From: Candidatus Latescibacterota bacterium
GTDB lineage: Bacteria > Latescibacterota > MVCY01
Direction: 5' to 3'
DNA length: 5,486 nucleotides
Assembly: GCA_030669445.1 (NCBI GenBank)
Contig: DAOVDP010000089.1
Coordinates: 1-5,486, forward strand
This document shows, in pieces, positions 1 to 5,486 of this stretch (the stretch's first letter is position 1; each line of letters starts with the position of its first letter). The translations under genes and the position numbers were made by a program. A model generated the notes under the pieces. That model was not told where the DNA came from, did no database searches, and saw nothing but the letters and a program-made list of their open reading frames with translations.

Positions 1-980
1 CAAGGAATTTGGATTCTGTTCCCTTTGCCAGCCGGGCCAGCAAGGCCGAGCTCTCTCAGGTGCTCGATAGCCTCTTAACCATCAGAGAGCAGAGCAGCTA
101 TTTGAAAGATATCCTCTTTATTGACATAAACCAACTGTCAAAGATCGACCGGCAGATATTAGTGGAGCGACATCTAATCAGCCCTACCCTGGCAGAAGGA
201 AAAGACCAACCCCAGGGCATTCTGCTTGACGAACAAGAGGTGAAAAGCGTGATGGTCAATGAGGAAGACCATCTCAGACTTCAAGCTATCCAGTCAGGAT
301 TGCAATTACAGGAGGTCTGGGCACTGGTAGACGGGATGGACGATGAGATCTCCCGGCTGCTGGACTACTCCTTTTCAGAGAAGTTAGGCTACCTGACTGC
401 TTGCCCTTCCAATGTGGGCACTGGCCTGCGGGTCTCGGTCTTAATCCACCTGCCTGCTTTGGTTTTGACCCAAGAAATAGAAAAGGTCCTGCGGGCAATA
501 GCTCAAGTGGGAATGACCGTCAGAGGGTTCTACGGCGAAGGCACAGAGGTGTTAGGTAATTTTTTCCAGATATCTAATCAAGTCACCCTGGGCAAAAGTG
601 AAGAACAGATTATCAAGTCGTTGATAAAGATTGTCACTGAGGTTATTGAATACGAACTGAAGGAGCGACAAACTTTAATAAAAGATGCCAGCTATCAGCT
701 TGAGGACAAGATATGGCGGGCTCTGGGGATCTTGGAAAATGCCCGGTTGCTCACCACTGAGGAGTTTATGAACCTCTCCTCTGCGGCGAGGCTGGGACGA
801 AGCATGGAGTTGACATCTTACCCAGACTTCAAGACCCTCAACCAACTTACGGTAATGGTGCAACCATCCCATCTGCAGAAATTGGCTGGTAGATACTTAG
901 AATCCTCAGAGCGGGATATTTTTAGAGCAAACATAGTGCGGAAAAAATTGCAGGAAACAACGACAACTCCCAAGCAGTAG
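1..980 (+). CDS. mcsB: Protein-arginine kinase McsB (5' partial)
   Basis: McsB phosphorylates arginine side chains of damaged or regulatory proteins (including CtsR in Firmicutes), marking them for ClpC-ClpP. The frame is open from the window edge (first whole codon at base 3, reading R-N-L-D). About 40 N-terminal residues are therefore missing compared with the roughly 360-residue family. The TTG at base 9 is an internal codon, not a start. Counting from that codon, motifs of the ATP:guanido phosphotransferase fold are intact: NEEDHLR (84-90) with the catalytic acidic pair, ACPSNVGTGLR (131-141) with the reactive-loop cysteine at 132, and RGFYGEGTE (172-180) with the second catalytic glutamate. 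The C-terminal RDIFRA (302-307) matches the RDxxRA phospho-arginine-binding motif that distinguishes McsB from creatine and arginine kinases. The gene ends with TAG 162 bp before clpC. Family assignment is very secure. Confidence 0.96.
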   Translation, partial: RNLDSVPFASRASKAELSQVLDSLLTIREQSSYLKDILFIDINQLSKIDRQILVERHLISPTLAEGKDQPQGILLDEQEVKSVMVNEEDHLRLQAIQSGLQLQEVWALVDGMDDEISRLLDYSFSEKLGYLTACPSNVGTGLRVSVLIHLPALVLTQEIEKVLRAIAQVGMTVRGFYGEGTEVLGNFFQISNQVTLGKSEEQIIKSLIKIVTEVIEYELKERQTLIKDASYQLEDKIWRALGILENARLLTTEEFMNLSSAARLGRSMELTSYPDFKTLNQLTVMVQPSHLQKLAGRYLESSERDIFRANIVRKKLQETTTTPKQ

Positions 981-1014
981 TTCTATACATTTGGCAGTCA
1001 TCCAAAGCAATTTC

Positions 1015-1089
1015 AAAAAGTTGGCAATCTTTGAAGATTTTGAACTTCAATTTTGGCAATCTTTGAAATTTTGGCAATCTTGGCAATTT
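1015..1089. repeat. Irregular AT-rich direct-repeat array between mcsB and clpC
   Basis: TTGGCAATCTTTGAA occurs exactly at 1021-1035 and 1053-1067. TTGGCAATCTT recurs at 1071-1081 and a truncated TTGGCAATT at 1080-1088. The best unit is 18 bp, AATTTTGGCAATCTTTGA (1049-1066), followed by a partial copy from 1067. The stretch 1035-1048 looks like a decayed 14-bp unit and contributes to a small inverted repeat (TTGAAG 1031-1036 with CTTCAA 1045-1050). A weaker relative, TTGGCAGTCA, lies at 991. All copies point the same way. Function is unknown: it could be a regulator-binding array, a replication-slippage repeat or an mRNA spacer. The remainder of the 981-1142 gap holds only the clpC ribosome-binding site AAAGGAGG (1126-1133). 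Confidence 0.8.
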
Positions 1090-1142
1090 ACAGGGTCATT
1101 AGTAATCTACTGACATCATGTTTTTAAAGGAGGGGACAACAA

Positions 1143-3560
1143 ATGAACAGTATGTTCACCGATAGGGTAAGAAGGGTGGTACAGTTGGCCCACCAGGAGG
1201 CAAAGCGGTTAGGCCACAAATATGTGGGCACGGAACACCTGCTGTTAGGTCTGATTAAAGAAGGGGATGGAATTGCTGTAACTGTCCTGCTTAATCTTAA
1301 TTTGGATCTGGAACAACTTGTTCAGATGGTGGAGGATGCTGTGCCACCTTCTGGTGGTACTATGGTTATGGGAGATAATCCTTTTACTCCTAAGGCCAAG
1401 CATATATTAGAAATGGCTGCCGGGGAGGCACAGCAGATGGGGGTGAAATATGTGGGCACAGAACATCTGCTGTTGGCCCTGGCAAAGGACAGCGAATGTA
1501 TCGCTTCCCAGATATTGGCCGCCTTTGATGTCGATTACCCGATTATTAAGGAAGAAGTAGTAGCCGTGTTTACCGGAAAACCCCTGTCCAAAAAAGCGAA
1601 GAAAAAAAGTAAAACTCCCTTTCTCGACCACTTCGGCAGAGACCTGACCCAGTTAGCAAGGGAGGATAAACTCGATCCAGTGATAGGCAGAGAGAAGGAG
1701 ATAGAGCGTGTTTCCCAGATTCTATGCAGGCGGAAGAAGAACAACCCCGTGCTAATTGGTGAACCCGGGGTGGGAAAAACCGCCATCGTCGAAGGCTTGG
1801 CCCAGAGGATTGTGGCCCGAGAAGTGCCGCAGATTCTTAATAATAAGCGTATGGTCACTCTCGACTTAGCTGGAATAGTGGCCGGGACCAAATACCGGGG
1901 GCAGTTTGAGGAACGGATAAAGGCAATAATGAAAGAGATGGTACAATCTAAGAATGTTATCCTGTTCATCGATGAGCTACACACCGTGGTGGGTGCTGGC
2001 AGCGCTGAGGGAAGCTTAGATGCTTCTAATATGTTCAAGCCTGCGCTCTCCCGTGGTGAACTTCAGTGTATCGGTGCAACTACACTCAATGATTACAGAA
2101 AGTATATCGAGAAAGACGGCGCCTTAGAGAGAAGATTCCAAACCATAATAGTAGATCCGCCTTCGGCAGAAGAGACCATCGAAATTCTGAAAGGGCTGAG
2201 ACCCAAGTATGAAGAATACCACAAAGTTAAAATAACTGACGAGGCTGTTGAAACGGCTGCCAGACAGTCTGACAGGTATATCTCAGGACGCTATCTCCCA
2301 GATAAGGCTGTAGATATGATTGATGAGGCCTGTTCTAAGCTGCGTCTCTCAATGATCGCTGTACCCCAGGAGATCAAAGAGCTGGAGTTGAAAATCGATG
2401 AACTGGACAAACAGAAGAAAACAGCTATTGAGCATCAGGACTTTGAACGAGCGGCTGCTCTGAGGGATGGAGAGAAGAAAATTCGGCAGAAATTGGAAAC
2501 ACGGAAGAAGAAGTGGGAACAAGAGTTAATGGATAATCCTGTGGAGGTCACCTCCGAGGATGTTGCCCGGGTGGTTTCGATGGCAACCGGTATTCCTCTG
2601 TTCCGCTTGGAAAAGAGTGAAACCGAACGCCTTCTGGGTATGGAAGAGGAGTTAAGGAAACGGGTAGTTGGGCAGGAGGAGGCAATTGGAGCTGTGTCTA
2701 AAGCTATCAGAAGAAACCGGGCTGGATTAAAAAACCCCAATCGTCCCATAGGTTCTTTCACCTTCTTAGGTCCTACCGGAGTGGGTAAGACAGAACTGGC
2801 GCGGGTCTTGGCTGCCTATCTCTTTGAAGATGAAGAAGCGCTGGTAAGAATTGATATGTCCGAATATATGGAGAAATTCGCTGTGTCGCGATTAATAGGG
2901 GCTCCCCCGGGATATGTGGGCTATGAGGAGGGAGGACAACTCACCGAGAAAGTCCGCCGCAAGCCCTACTCAGTAGTGCTTTTGGACGAAATAGAAAAGG
3001 CTCACCCTGATGTATCTAACATCTTACTTCAGGTTTTGGATGACGGGCAGCTCACCGACAGCTTCGGCAGGAAAGTGGATTTCAAGAACACCATTTTGAT
3101 AATGACCTCTAATCTTGGCACCAGAGAGGTGGGCAAGAGCAGCACGGTGGGGTTCCAGCAGACAGCAGAGGGCAAATCTGACTATCCCCAGATGAAAGAG
3201 AAGATCCTCAAAGAGATGAAGAAGCTTTTTAATCCCGAGTTCCTAAACCGGATTGATGAGGTGGTTGTCTTCCATCCCTTGGGCAAAGAGGAGATACTCA
3301 AAATTATCGATATTATGCTTGAAGAAGTGGCCGAGCAAGTTGCTGGGCGTGAGATAAAGATAAGCCTGACTGCAGAGGCGAAGAACCTAATCGCCAAGAA
3401 GGGCTACGACCCGGTTTTCGGAGCCAGACCATTGAGACGGGCAATCCAGCGCCTACTGGAAGATCCTCTGGCAGAGGAGATCTTAGGGGGAAAACTCCAC
3501 CAGGGCACCGATGTTCAGGTGAGTAAAAAAGGGGAGCGATTGGTGTTCACAAACTCTTAG
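1143..3560 (+). CDS. clpC: ATP-dependent Clp protease ATP-binding subunit ClpC
   Basis: A two-ATPase AAA+ (class I Clp/Hsp100) unfoldase of 805 residues, the usual ClpC length, which feeds substrates into ClpP in the cytoplasm. The N-domain has two Clp repeats (about 3-70 and 78-145). Each carries YVGTEHLLL, whose glutamates E31 and E107 match the phospho-arginine-docking residues of Bacillus ClpC. A lysine-rich linker (about 150-157) follows. ATPase 1 has Walker A GEPGVGKT (206-213), pore loop KYRG (250-253), Walker B LFIDE (274-278) and arginine fingers ERR (329-331). The middle domain has a UVR-like segment (about 430-452), with F434 at the adaptor-controlled position. ATPase 2 has Walker A GPTGVGKT (543-550), pore GYVGY (590-594), Walker B LLDE (613-616), VGF (669-671, the ClpP-binding loop) and sensor-2 GARPLRR (760-766). 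ATG 1143 is preceded by AAAGGAGGGG, with 9 nt from GGAGG to the start; an ATG three codons later is less well spaced. The gene is very probably cotranscribed with mcsB. Confidence 0.98.
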   Translation: MNSMFTDRVRRVVQLAHQEAKRLGHKYVGTEHLLLGLIKEGDGIAVTVLLNLNLDLEQLVQMVEDAVPPSGGTMVMGDNPFTPKAKHILEMAAGEAQQMGVKYVGTEHLLLALAKDSECIASQILAAFDVDYPIIKEEVVAVFTGKPLSKKAKKKSKTPFLDHFGRDLTQLAREDKLDPVIGREKEIERVSQILCRRKKNNPVLIGEPGVGKTAIVEGLAQRIVAREVPQILNNKRMVTLDLAGIVAGTKYRGQFEERIKAIMKEMVQSKNVILFIDELHTVVGAGSAEGSLDASNMFKPALSRGELQCIGATTLNDYRKYIEKDGALERRFQTIIVDPPSAEETIEILKGLRPKYEEYHKVKITDEAVETAARQSDRYISGRYLPDKAVDMIDEACSKLRLSMIAVPQEIKELELKIDELDKQKKTAIEHQDFERAAALRDGEKKIRQKLETRKKKWEQELMDNPVEVTSEDVARVVSMATGIPLFRLEKSETERLLGMEEELRKRVVGQEEAIGAVSKAIRRNRAGLKNPNRPIGSFTFLGPTGVGKTELARVLAAYLFEDEEALVRIDMSEYMEKFAVSRLIGAPPGYVGYEEGGQLTEKVRRKPYSVVLLDEIEKAHPDVSNILLQVLDDGQLTDSFGRKVDFKNTILIMTSNLGTREVGKSSTVGFQQTAEGKSDYPQMKEKILKEMKKLFNPEFLNRIDEVVVFHPLGKEEILKIIDIMLEEVAEQVAGREIKISLTAEAKNLIAKKGYDPVFGARPLRRAIQRLLEDPLAEEILGGKLHQGTDVQVSKKGERLVFTNS

Positions 3561-3582
3561 TCGCTGTGAGTGGTAGTAATAA

Positions 3583-3691
3583 GCTACCCTGATTCTATTG
3601 AAAAATACTGGAATACAGCCTTTAGGCTATCACACTTTCGGGCATTCCTTTGCCACACACCTGTTTGGAAGCCGGATACGATATTCGCGAG
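3583..3691 (+). pseudogene. Relic of a tyrosine recombinase/integrase C-terminal domain
   Basis: In the frame of base 3631 the DNA reads HTFGHSFATHLF (3631-3666). After one surplus G in the GG at 3667-3668, the next frame reads EAGYDIRE (3668-3691). Together these match the HTxRHSFATHLLEAGYDIR segment of XerC/IntI-type tyrosine recombinases, which carries box II (HxxR). Upstream residues KNTGIQPLGY (3601-3630) also fit the lead-in to this box, and the frame is closed by TAA at 3580-3582. About 36 residues remain. The catalytic arginine is glycine (GGG at 3640-3642 where CGG would be expected), and the LLGH and tyrosine motifs are gone. The fragment is therefore dead. Similarity fades at 3691, eight bases before the vapC start. 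Whether it came from an integron integrase, a phage integrase or a Xer-like protein cannot be told from this piece. Confidence 0.8.
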
Positions 3692-3698
3692 GATTTCT

Positions 3699-4175
3699 AT
3701 GGAAAAACAAAGTGTATATATTGAAACAACCGTGGTGAGTTACTTGACCGCAAGGCCGAGCCGAGACCTCGTTGTAGCGGCACATCAGCAGGTCACGGTA
3801 GAGTGGTGGGAGAACGCGCTCCCCGTTCTGGAACCATTCGTCTCCCCCATCGTTATTGAAGAAATATCAAGGGGAGATGAAGTGGCGGCCAAACTGCGCC
3901 TTGAGAAGATAGCGGACTTCCCTATCCTTGAGATTACGGGAGAGATTGGGGAGCTAGCCGACCTCTATTTCGAGAAAATTCAGATCCCTGAGAAAGCAAG
4001 AGGTGATGCATATCACTTGGCAATAGCGACTTCTCATGGTCTCGATTTCCTGGTATCTTGGAACTTTACGCACATTCTCGGGGCTCATGTCCAGTCGGCT
4101 ATTCAGAACATCAACCTGATGCGGGGTATCAGCACACCAATAATATGTACTCCTGAAGAACTTATGGAGGTATAG
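3699..4175 (+). CDS. vapC: VapC-like PIN-domain protein, probable toxin RNase
   Basis: This 158-residue protein has the compact PIN fold pattern. It opens with VYIETTVVSYLTARPSRD (6-23), typical of a VapC subgroup with Glu (E9) in place of the usual first Asp. It continues with VIEEISRGD (52-60, acidic E54/E55), RGDAYHLAIA (101-110, D103) and WNFTHI (121-126), whose N122 replaces the last acidic residue. PIN toxins cut RNA (often tRNA or rRNA) with Mg2+ bound by this acidic cluster. The frame extends upstream to a GTG at 3570, but those codons lie over the integrase relic. The start was set at ATG 3699 because family similarity begins there and GAGGA (3689-3693) sits 5 nt upstream. No separate promoter is evident, so readthrough from clpC is likely. 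The stop is 2 nt before the next gene, so the two are translationally linked. Toxicity is inferred, not shown. Confidence 0.85.
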   Translation: MEKQSVYIETTVVSYLTARPSRDLVVAAHQQVTVEWWENALPVLEPFVSPIVIEEISRGDEVAAKLRLEKIADFPILEITGEIGELADLYFEKIQIPEKARGDAYHLAIATSHGLDFLVSWNFTHILGAHVQSAIQNINLMRGISTPIICTPEELMEV

Positions 4176-4177
4176 TT

Positions 4178-4360
4178 ATGATGATCGATCCGATCGTACG
4201 TGAGGTGCGCGAAATTCGGCATGAGATCGAACGGCAATGTCAAGAGGACCCTCAGAAATTCTACAAATACCTTATTGCCTCTCAAAAGAAGTTAGTTGGG
4301 CGCCTCGTTTGTCGCCATCCAAAGCCTTTGATCACTGTTGGACAGAGAAAAGCGGGTTAA
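4178..4360 (+). CDS. Small partner of the PIN protein, putative antitoxin
   Basis: A 60-residue, strongly charged and probably helical protein (MMIDPIVREVREIRHEIERQ at its start, basic near its end). It starts 2 nt after the PIN gene and has a strong GGAGG (4166-4170) 7 nt upstream, located inside the last codons of that gene. ATG 4178 and ATG 4181 are both possible starts, the first better spaced for GGAGG. I see no signal peptide, membrane segment, or clear AbrB, ribbon-helix-helix or helix-turn-helix motif. The antitoxin role is inferred only from size, charge, tight coupling and neighbour. The order toxin then partner is the reverse of classical vapBC. The TAA stop (4358-4360) is embedded in GGGTTAAC, the left edge of the attC-like palindrome, a layout usual for genes in integron cassettes. 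Confidence 0.7.
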   Translation: MMIDPIVREVREIRHEIERQCQEDPQKFYKYLIASQKKLVGRLVCRHPKPLITVGQRKAG

Positions 4361-4422
4361 CAATCGCTTCAACTAAGGACGTGAAAAGGCTGACGCCTTT
4401 CCACGCGGGTTAAGCGTTGAGA
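4355..4422 (+). other. attC-like imperfect palindrome (putative integron cassette recombination site)
   Basis: Read left to right it has a left core GGTTAAC (4355-4361, 6 of 7 to RYYYAAC), spacer AATC, and arm GCTTCAAC (4366-4373). An inner hairpin follows: CGTG 4380-4383 with CACG 4402-4405, AAAGGC 4385-4390 with GCCTTT 4395-4400, loop TGAC. Arm GTTAAGC (4409-4415) and right core GTTGAGA (4416-4422, 6 of 7 to GTTRRRY) close it. The arms pair as GCTT-AAC with GTTAAGC, leaving C4370 unpaired; on the bottom strand this is an extrahelical G, the hallmark of folded attC sites. The 68-bp length is within the attC range. Weak points: the right spacer is absent or very short, outer core pairing is partial (TTAAC with GTTGA, one wobble), and the cassette's left boundary was not found. 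It is not a terminator because no T tract follows. Confidence 0.45.
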
Positions 4423-4436
4423 TATGACTACGAGTG

Positions 4437-4480
4437 TAAGTTCCTTTTACAAGCAGATATGCTGATCTGCAATTAACTTA
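4437..4480. repeat. Second two-part palindrome
   Basis: TAAGTT (4437-4442) pairs with AACTTA (4475-4480), and inside it GCAGAT (4453-4458) pairs with ATCTGC (4465-4470) around a 6-nt loop. The inner and outer stems are separated by unequal unpaired stretches (10 and 4 nt). The right arm abuts the third GCGGGTTAA. It has no T tract and no core matching RYYYAAC at its left edge, so I do not call it attC. It may be a decayed relative of the preceding palindrome. Confidence 0.5.
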
Positions 4481-4544
4481 GCGGGTTAAGAATTTCGCCT
4501 GTTTCCACCAACGTCATAACTGAATTTTCCCGAAAGTAGGTTAT

Positions 4545-4582
4545 AATCGCTTTACTCTCTCCAGGGGTAAGGCGATTTTTTT
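4545..4582 (+). terminator. Strong Rho-independent terminator
   Basis: A 14-bp stem, AATCGCTTTACTCT (4545-4558) with GGGGTAAGGCGATT (4564-4577), contains only three G-T wobbles. It closes a 5-nt loop and runs straight into seven T (4576-4582). It should end transcripts coming from clpC and the PIN/partner pair and insulate the promoter 28 bp downstream. It may be the original end of the mcsB-clpC operon, pushed downstream by insertion of the accessory genes (inference). Confidence 0.92.
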
Positions 4583-4609
4583 GCTTAAGCAGGGACTGCC
4601 TTTTTCCCG

Positions 4610-4638
4610 TTGACAAAGTTAATACTACCCATTATATT
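4610..4638 (+). promoter_or_regulatory. Housekeeping (sigma-70/sigma-A) promoter for tRNA-Leu and tig
   Basis: Perfect -35 TTGACA (4610-4615), exactly 17 bp spacer, and -10 TATATT (4633-4638, 5 of 6). The predicted start is near A4645, giving a leader of about 58 nt before the tRNA. It lies just after the terminator and no terminator is seen between the tRNA and tig, so both should share this transcript. Confidence 0.85.
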
Positions 4639-4702
4639 TCTTCTACCGATTTTATCACTCTGCACTCCAAAATGACCAGAACTTCACAGTTTTATCTGTT
4701 AT

Positions 4703-4788
4703 GGCTGCCTGGTGGAATTGGCAGACACGCTGGCTTTAGGAGCCAGTGCCCTTAGGGCGTCCGAGTTCAAATCTCGGGGCAGCCACCA
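4703..4788 (+). tRNA. tRNA-Leu (anticodon UAG)
   Basis: A complete class II tRNA. The acceptor stem GGCTGCC (4703-4709) pairs with GGCAGCC (4778-4784), followed by A and an encoded CCA (4786-4788). The anticodon stem CTGGC/GCCAG holds loop TTTAGGA with anticodon TAG at 4737-4739, reading CUN leucine codons. The long variable arm TGCCC-TTA-GGGCG is typical of leucine tRNAs, and the T arm is CCGAG-TTCAAAT-CTCGG. It lies 26 nt before the tig start, so tRNA 3' processing would also create the 5' end of the tig mRNA. Confidence 0.97.
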
Positions 4789-4803
4789 GTATAACCAACA
4801 AAT

Positions 4804-4817
4804 AAGGAGGAATCTTG
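4804..4817 (+). promoter_or_regulatory. Ribosome-binding site fixing the TTG start of tig
   Basis: AAGGAGG (4804-4810) is followed after 4 nt by TTG (4815-4817). No ATG or GTG start lies near in this frame; the first ATG (4881) falls inside conserved N-terminal sequence. The spacing is short but the Shine-Dalgarno match is full. Confidence 0.85.
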
Positions 4818-5486
4818 AAAGTCTCGGTAACGGATTTAGAAGAGGGGAAAAAGCAGGTTCAGGTTGAAGTGCCGCCCGAAATGCTCCAAAAAGAGATGGA
4901 GCCTTTTTACAGAAAATATCAGCGTTCTGTTCAACTACCTGGCTTCAGAAAGGGGAGAGTCCCTTTAGAGATTCTCAAAAGATCTCACTACGGGCGACTA
5001 ATCAAGGAAGAGGCATTAGAGGAGATATTGCCGAAATTTTACCGGAAGGCCATAAAGATCGAAAAGGTTAAACCTATATCCACTGCGGATATCGAAAAGA
5101 TGGAATATGAAGAAGGGAAACCCCTCCGATTCACTGCCTCAGTGGAGGTTGAACCTGAAGTTGAAGTTAGAGACTACAAGAGATTAGAGGTTGTCAAACA
5201 GATTCGCCAGGTGACCGATGAGGATGTGGAGACCAGAGTCCAGGAACTCAGGGAAGAAAATGCCGTCGAAAAAGTGGTTGAGCGCCCGGCCAAAGAGGGC
5301 GACTTACTACTGGTTGACTTCCAGAAGTTGGACAAAAGCGGAGTACCTCTCGTGGGGAATAAAATGGAGAATCGCCTTATAAAACTCACTCCAGAGTCTC
5401 CGCCGGAGCTATCCGGGGCTGCCAAGGGCGAGGAACGAAAAGTAGTGTTCACCTATCCTGAGGATCACCCCGAAGCCGATCTTGCT
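4815..5486 (+). CDS. tig: Trigger factor (3' partial)
   Basis: Trigger factor binds the ribosome exit tunnel and shields nascent chains in the cytoplasm; most versions also carry an FKBP-type prolyl isomerase domain. The first 224 residues are visible and the frame is open at the window end. The N-terminal domain (about 1-115) starts MKVSVTDLEEGKK and contains the ribosome-binding signature GFRKGRVP (43-50). A linker (about 116-150) leads to a PPIase-like region with GDLLLVDF (162-169), KGEERKV (204-210) and YPEDHPEADLA (214-224). The segment where canonical trigger factors have a GxFIPGFEEQLIG-like active-site stretch reads LTPESPPELSGAA (191-203). Key FKBP hydrophobic residues appear to be missing, so isomerase activity is doubtful. 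It follows tRNA-Leu under one promoter. clpP and clpX often follow tig and would suit this locus, but they are outside the window. Confidence 0.95.
   Translation, partial: MKVSVTDLEEGKKQVQVEVPPEMLQKEMEPFYRKYQRSVQLPGFRKGRVPLEILKRSHYGRLIKEEALEEILPKFYRKAIKIEKVKPISTADIEKMEYEEGKPLRFTASVEVEPEVEVRDYKRLEVVKQIRQVTDEDVETRVQELREENAVEKVVERPAKEGDLLLVDFQKLDKSGVPLVGNKMENRLIKLTPESPPELSGAAKGEERKVVFTYPEDHPEADLA

Larger units (their letters stand above)
4352..4489 (+). repeat. Three direct copies of GCGGGTTAA
   Basis: Exact copies lie at 4352-4360, 4405-4413 and 4481-4489. The last two extend to GCGGGTTAAG. They are spaced 53 and 76 bp apart, in one orientation, and lie at the end of the small ORF and at the right edges of two consecutive palindromes. 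A 9-mer three times in 138 bp is unlikely by chance. They resemble repeated recombination core sites (GTTAA) but could be remnants of one duplicated element. Confidence 0.65.

Noticed and set aside
1015..1089. CRISPR-like array
   Set aside because: Units are too short, nearly contiguous and irregularly spaced (32, 18 and 9 bp), with no spacer pattern.
1080..1108. Promoter for clpC (TTGGCA, 17 bp, TAATCT)
   Set aside because: The -10 matches only 3 of 6, and TTGGCA is simply part of the repeat unit; too weak to annotate.
1535..2038. Long open frame on the - strand inside clpC
   Set aside because: It is antisense to conserved ATPase domain 1, has no family similarity I recognise and no ribosome-binding site; a shadow of clpC.
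3572..3588. Small hairpin GGTAG/CTACC after clpC as a terminator
   Set aside because: Five-base-pair stem, low GC and no T run.
3570..3698. N-terminal extension of the PIN protein from a GTG at 3570
   Set aside because: Its residues resemble nothing in the family, no ribosome-binding site precedes it, and the same DNA encodes the recombinase relic in other frames.
4380..4405. Hairpin CGTGAAAAGGC/GCCTTTCCACG as an intrinsic terminator
   Set aside because: No T tract follows on either strand; it is better explained as the inner part of a larger palindrome.
4541..4547. TTATAAT as a -10 box
   Set aside because: No -35 at 16-18 bp upstream, and it overlaps the base of the terminator stem.
4703..4788. 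tRNA-Leu as the integration target of the relic recombinase
   Set aside because: The relic lies about 1 kb away beyond a terminator and promoter, and I see no duplicated tRNA 3' end.

Overview
The window is a protein-quality-control locus from a bacterium of moderate GC content. It carries the arginine kinase McsB (5' end cut off by the window), the AAA+ unfoldase ClpC, a tRNA-Leu and the start of trigger factor. The mcsB-clpC order is that of the Firmicutes ctsR-mcsA-mcsB-clpC heat-shock operon. It also occurs in other Gram-positive-like and uncultivated lineages, so I do not assign a phylum. All intact genes lie on the + strand.

Bases 1-980 are mcsB. Bases 981-1142 are an unusually long intra-operon gap holding an irregular array of about 18-bp AT-rich repeats around TTGGCAATCTT, with no recognisable CtsR or CIRCE operator. 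Bases 1143-3560 are clpC, complete. McsB keeps its kinase motifs and its RDxxRA phospho-arginine motif. ClpC keeps the two N-domain glutamates that dock phospho-arginine, both ATPase sites and the VGF ClpP-binding loop. Together they look like a working mark-and-degrade pathway.

Bases 3561-4544 are an accessory island between clpC and a strong terminator. It starts with a short, frameshifted and active-site-mutated relic of a tyrosine recombinase (HTFGHSFATHLF, then EAGYDIRE in the next frame). A VapC-like PIN-domain protein and a 60-residue downstream partner follow, probably a toxin-antitoxin pair in toxin-first order. Next comes an imperfect palindrome with several properties of an integron attC recombination site: the partner's stop codon lies inside its left core, a GTTRRRY-like right core ends it, and an inner arm has one bulged base. 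A second palindrome and three copies of GCGGGTTAA follow. My reading is that this is a decayed integron-like or recombinase-borne cassette captured at the 3' end of the clpC operon. This is the most interesting part of the window and is an inference.

Bases 4545-4582 are a 14-bp-stem intrinsic terminator with a T tract. Bases 4610-4638 are a near-consensus sigma-70/sigma-A promoter (TTGACA, 17 bp, TATATT). It should transcribe tRNA-Leu(UAG) at 4703-4788 and then tig, which starts with TTG at 4815 and runs off the 3' edge. The visible part of the trigger factor PPIase domain lacks the usual FKBP active-site segment.
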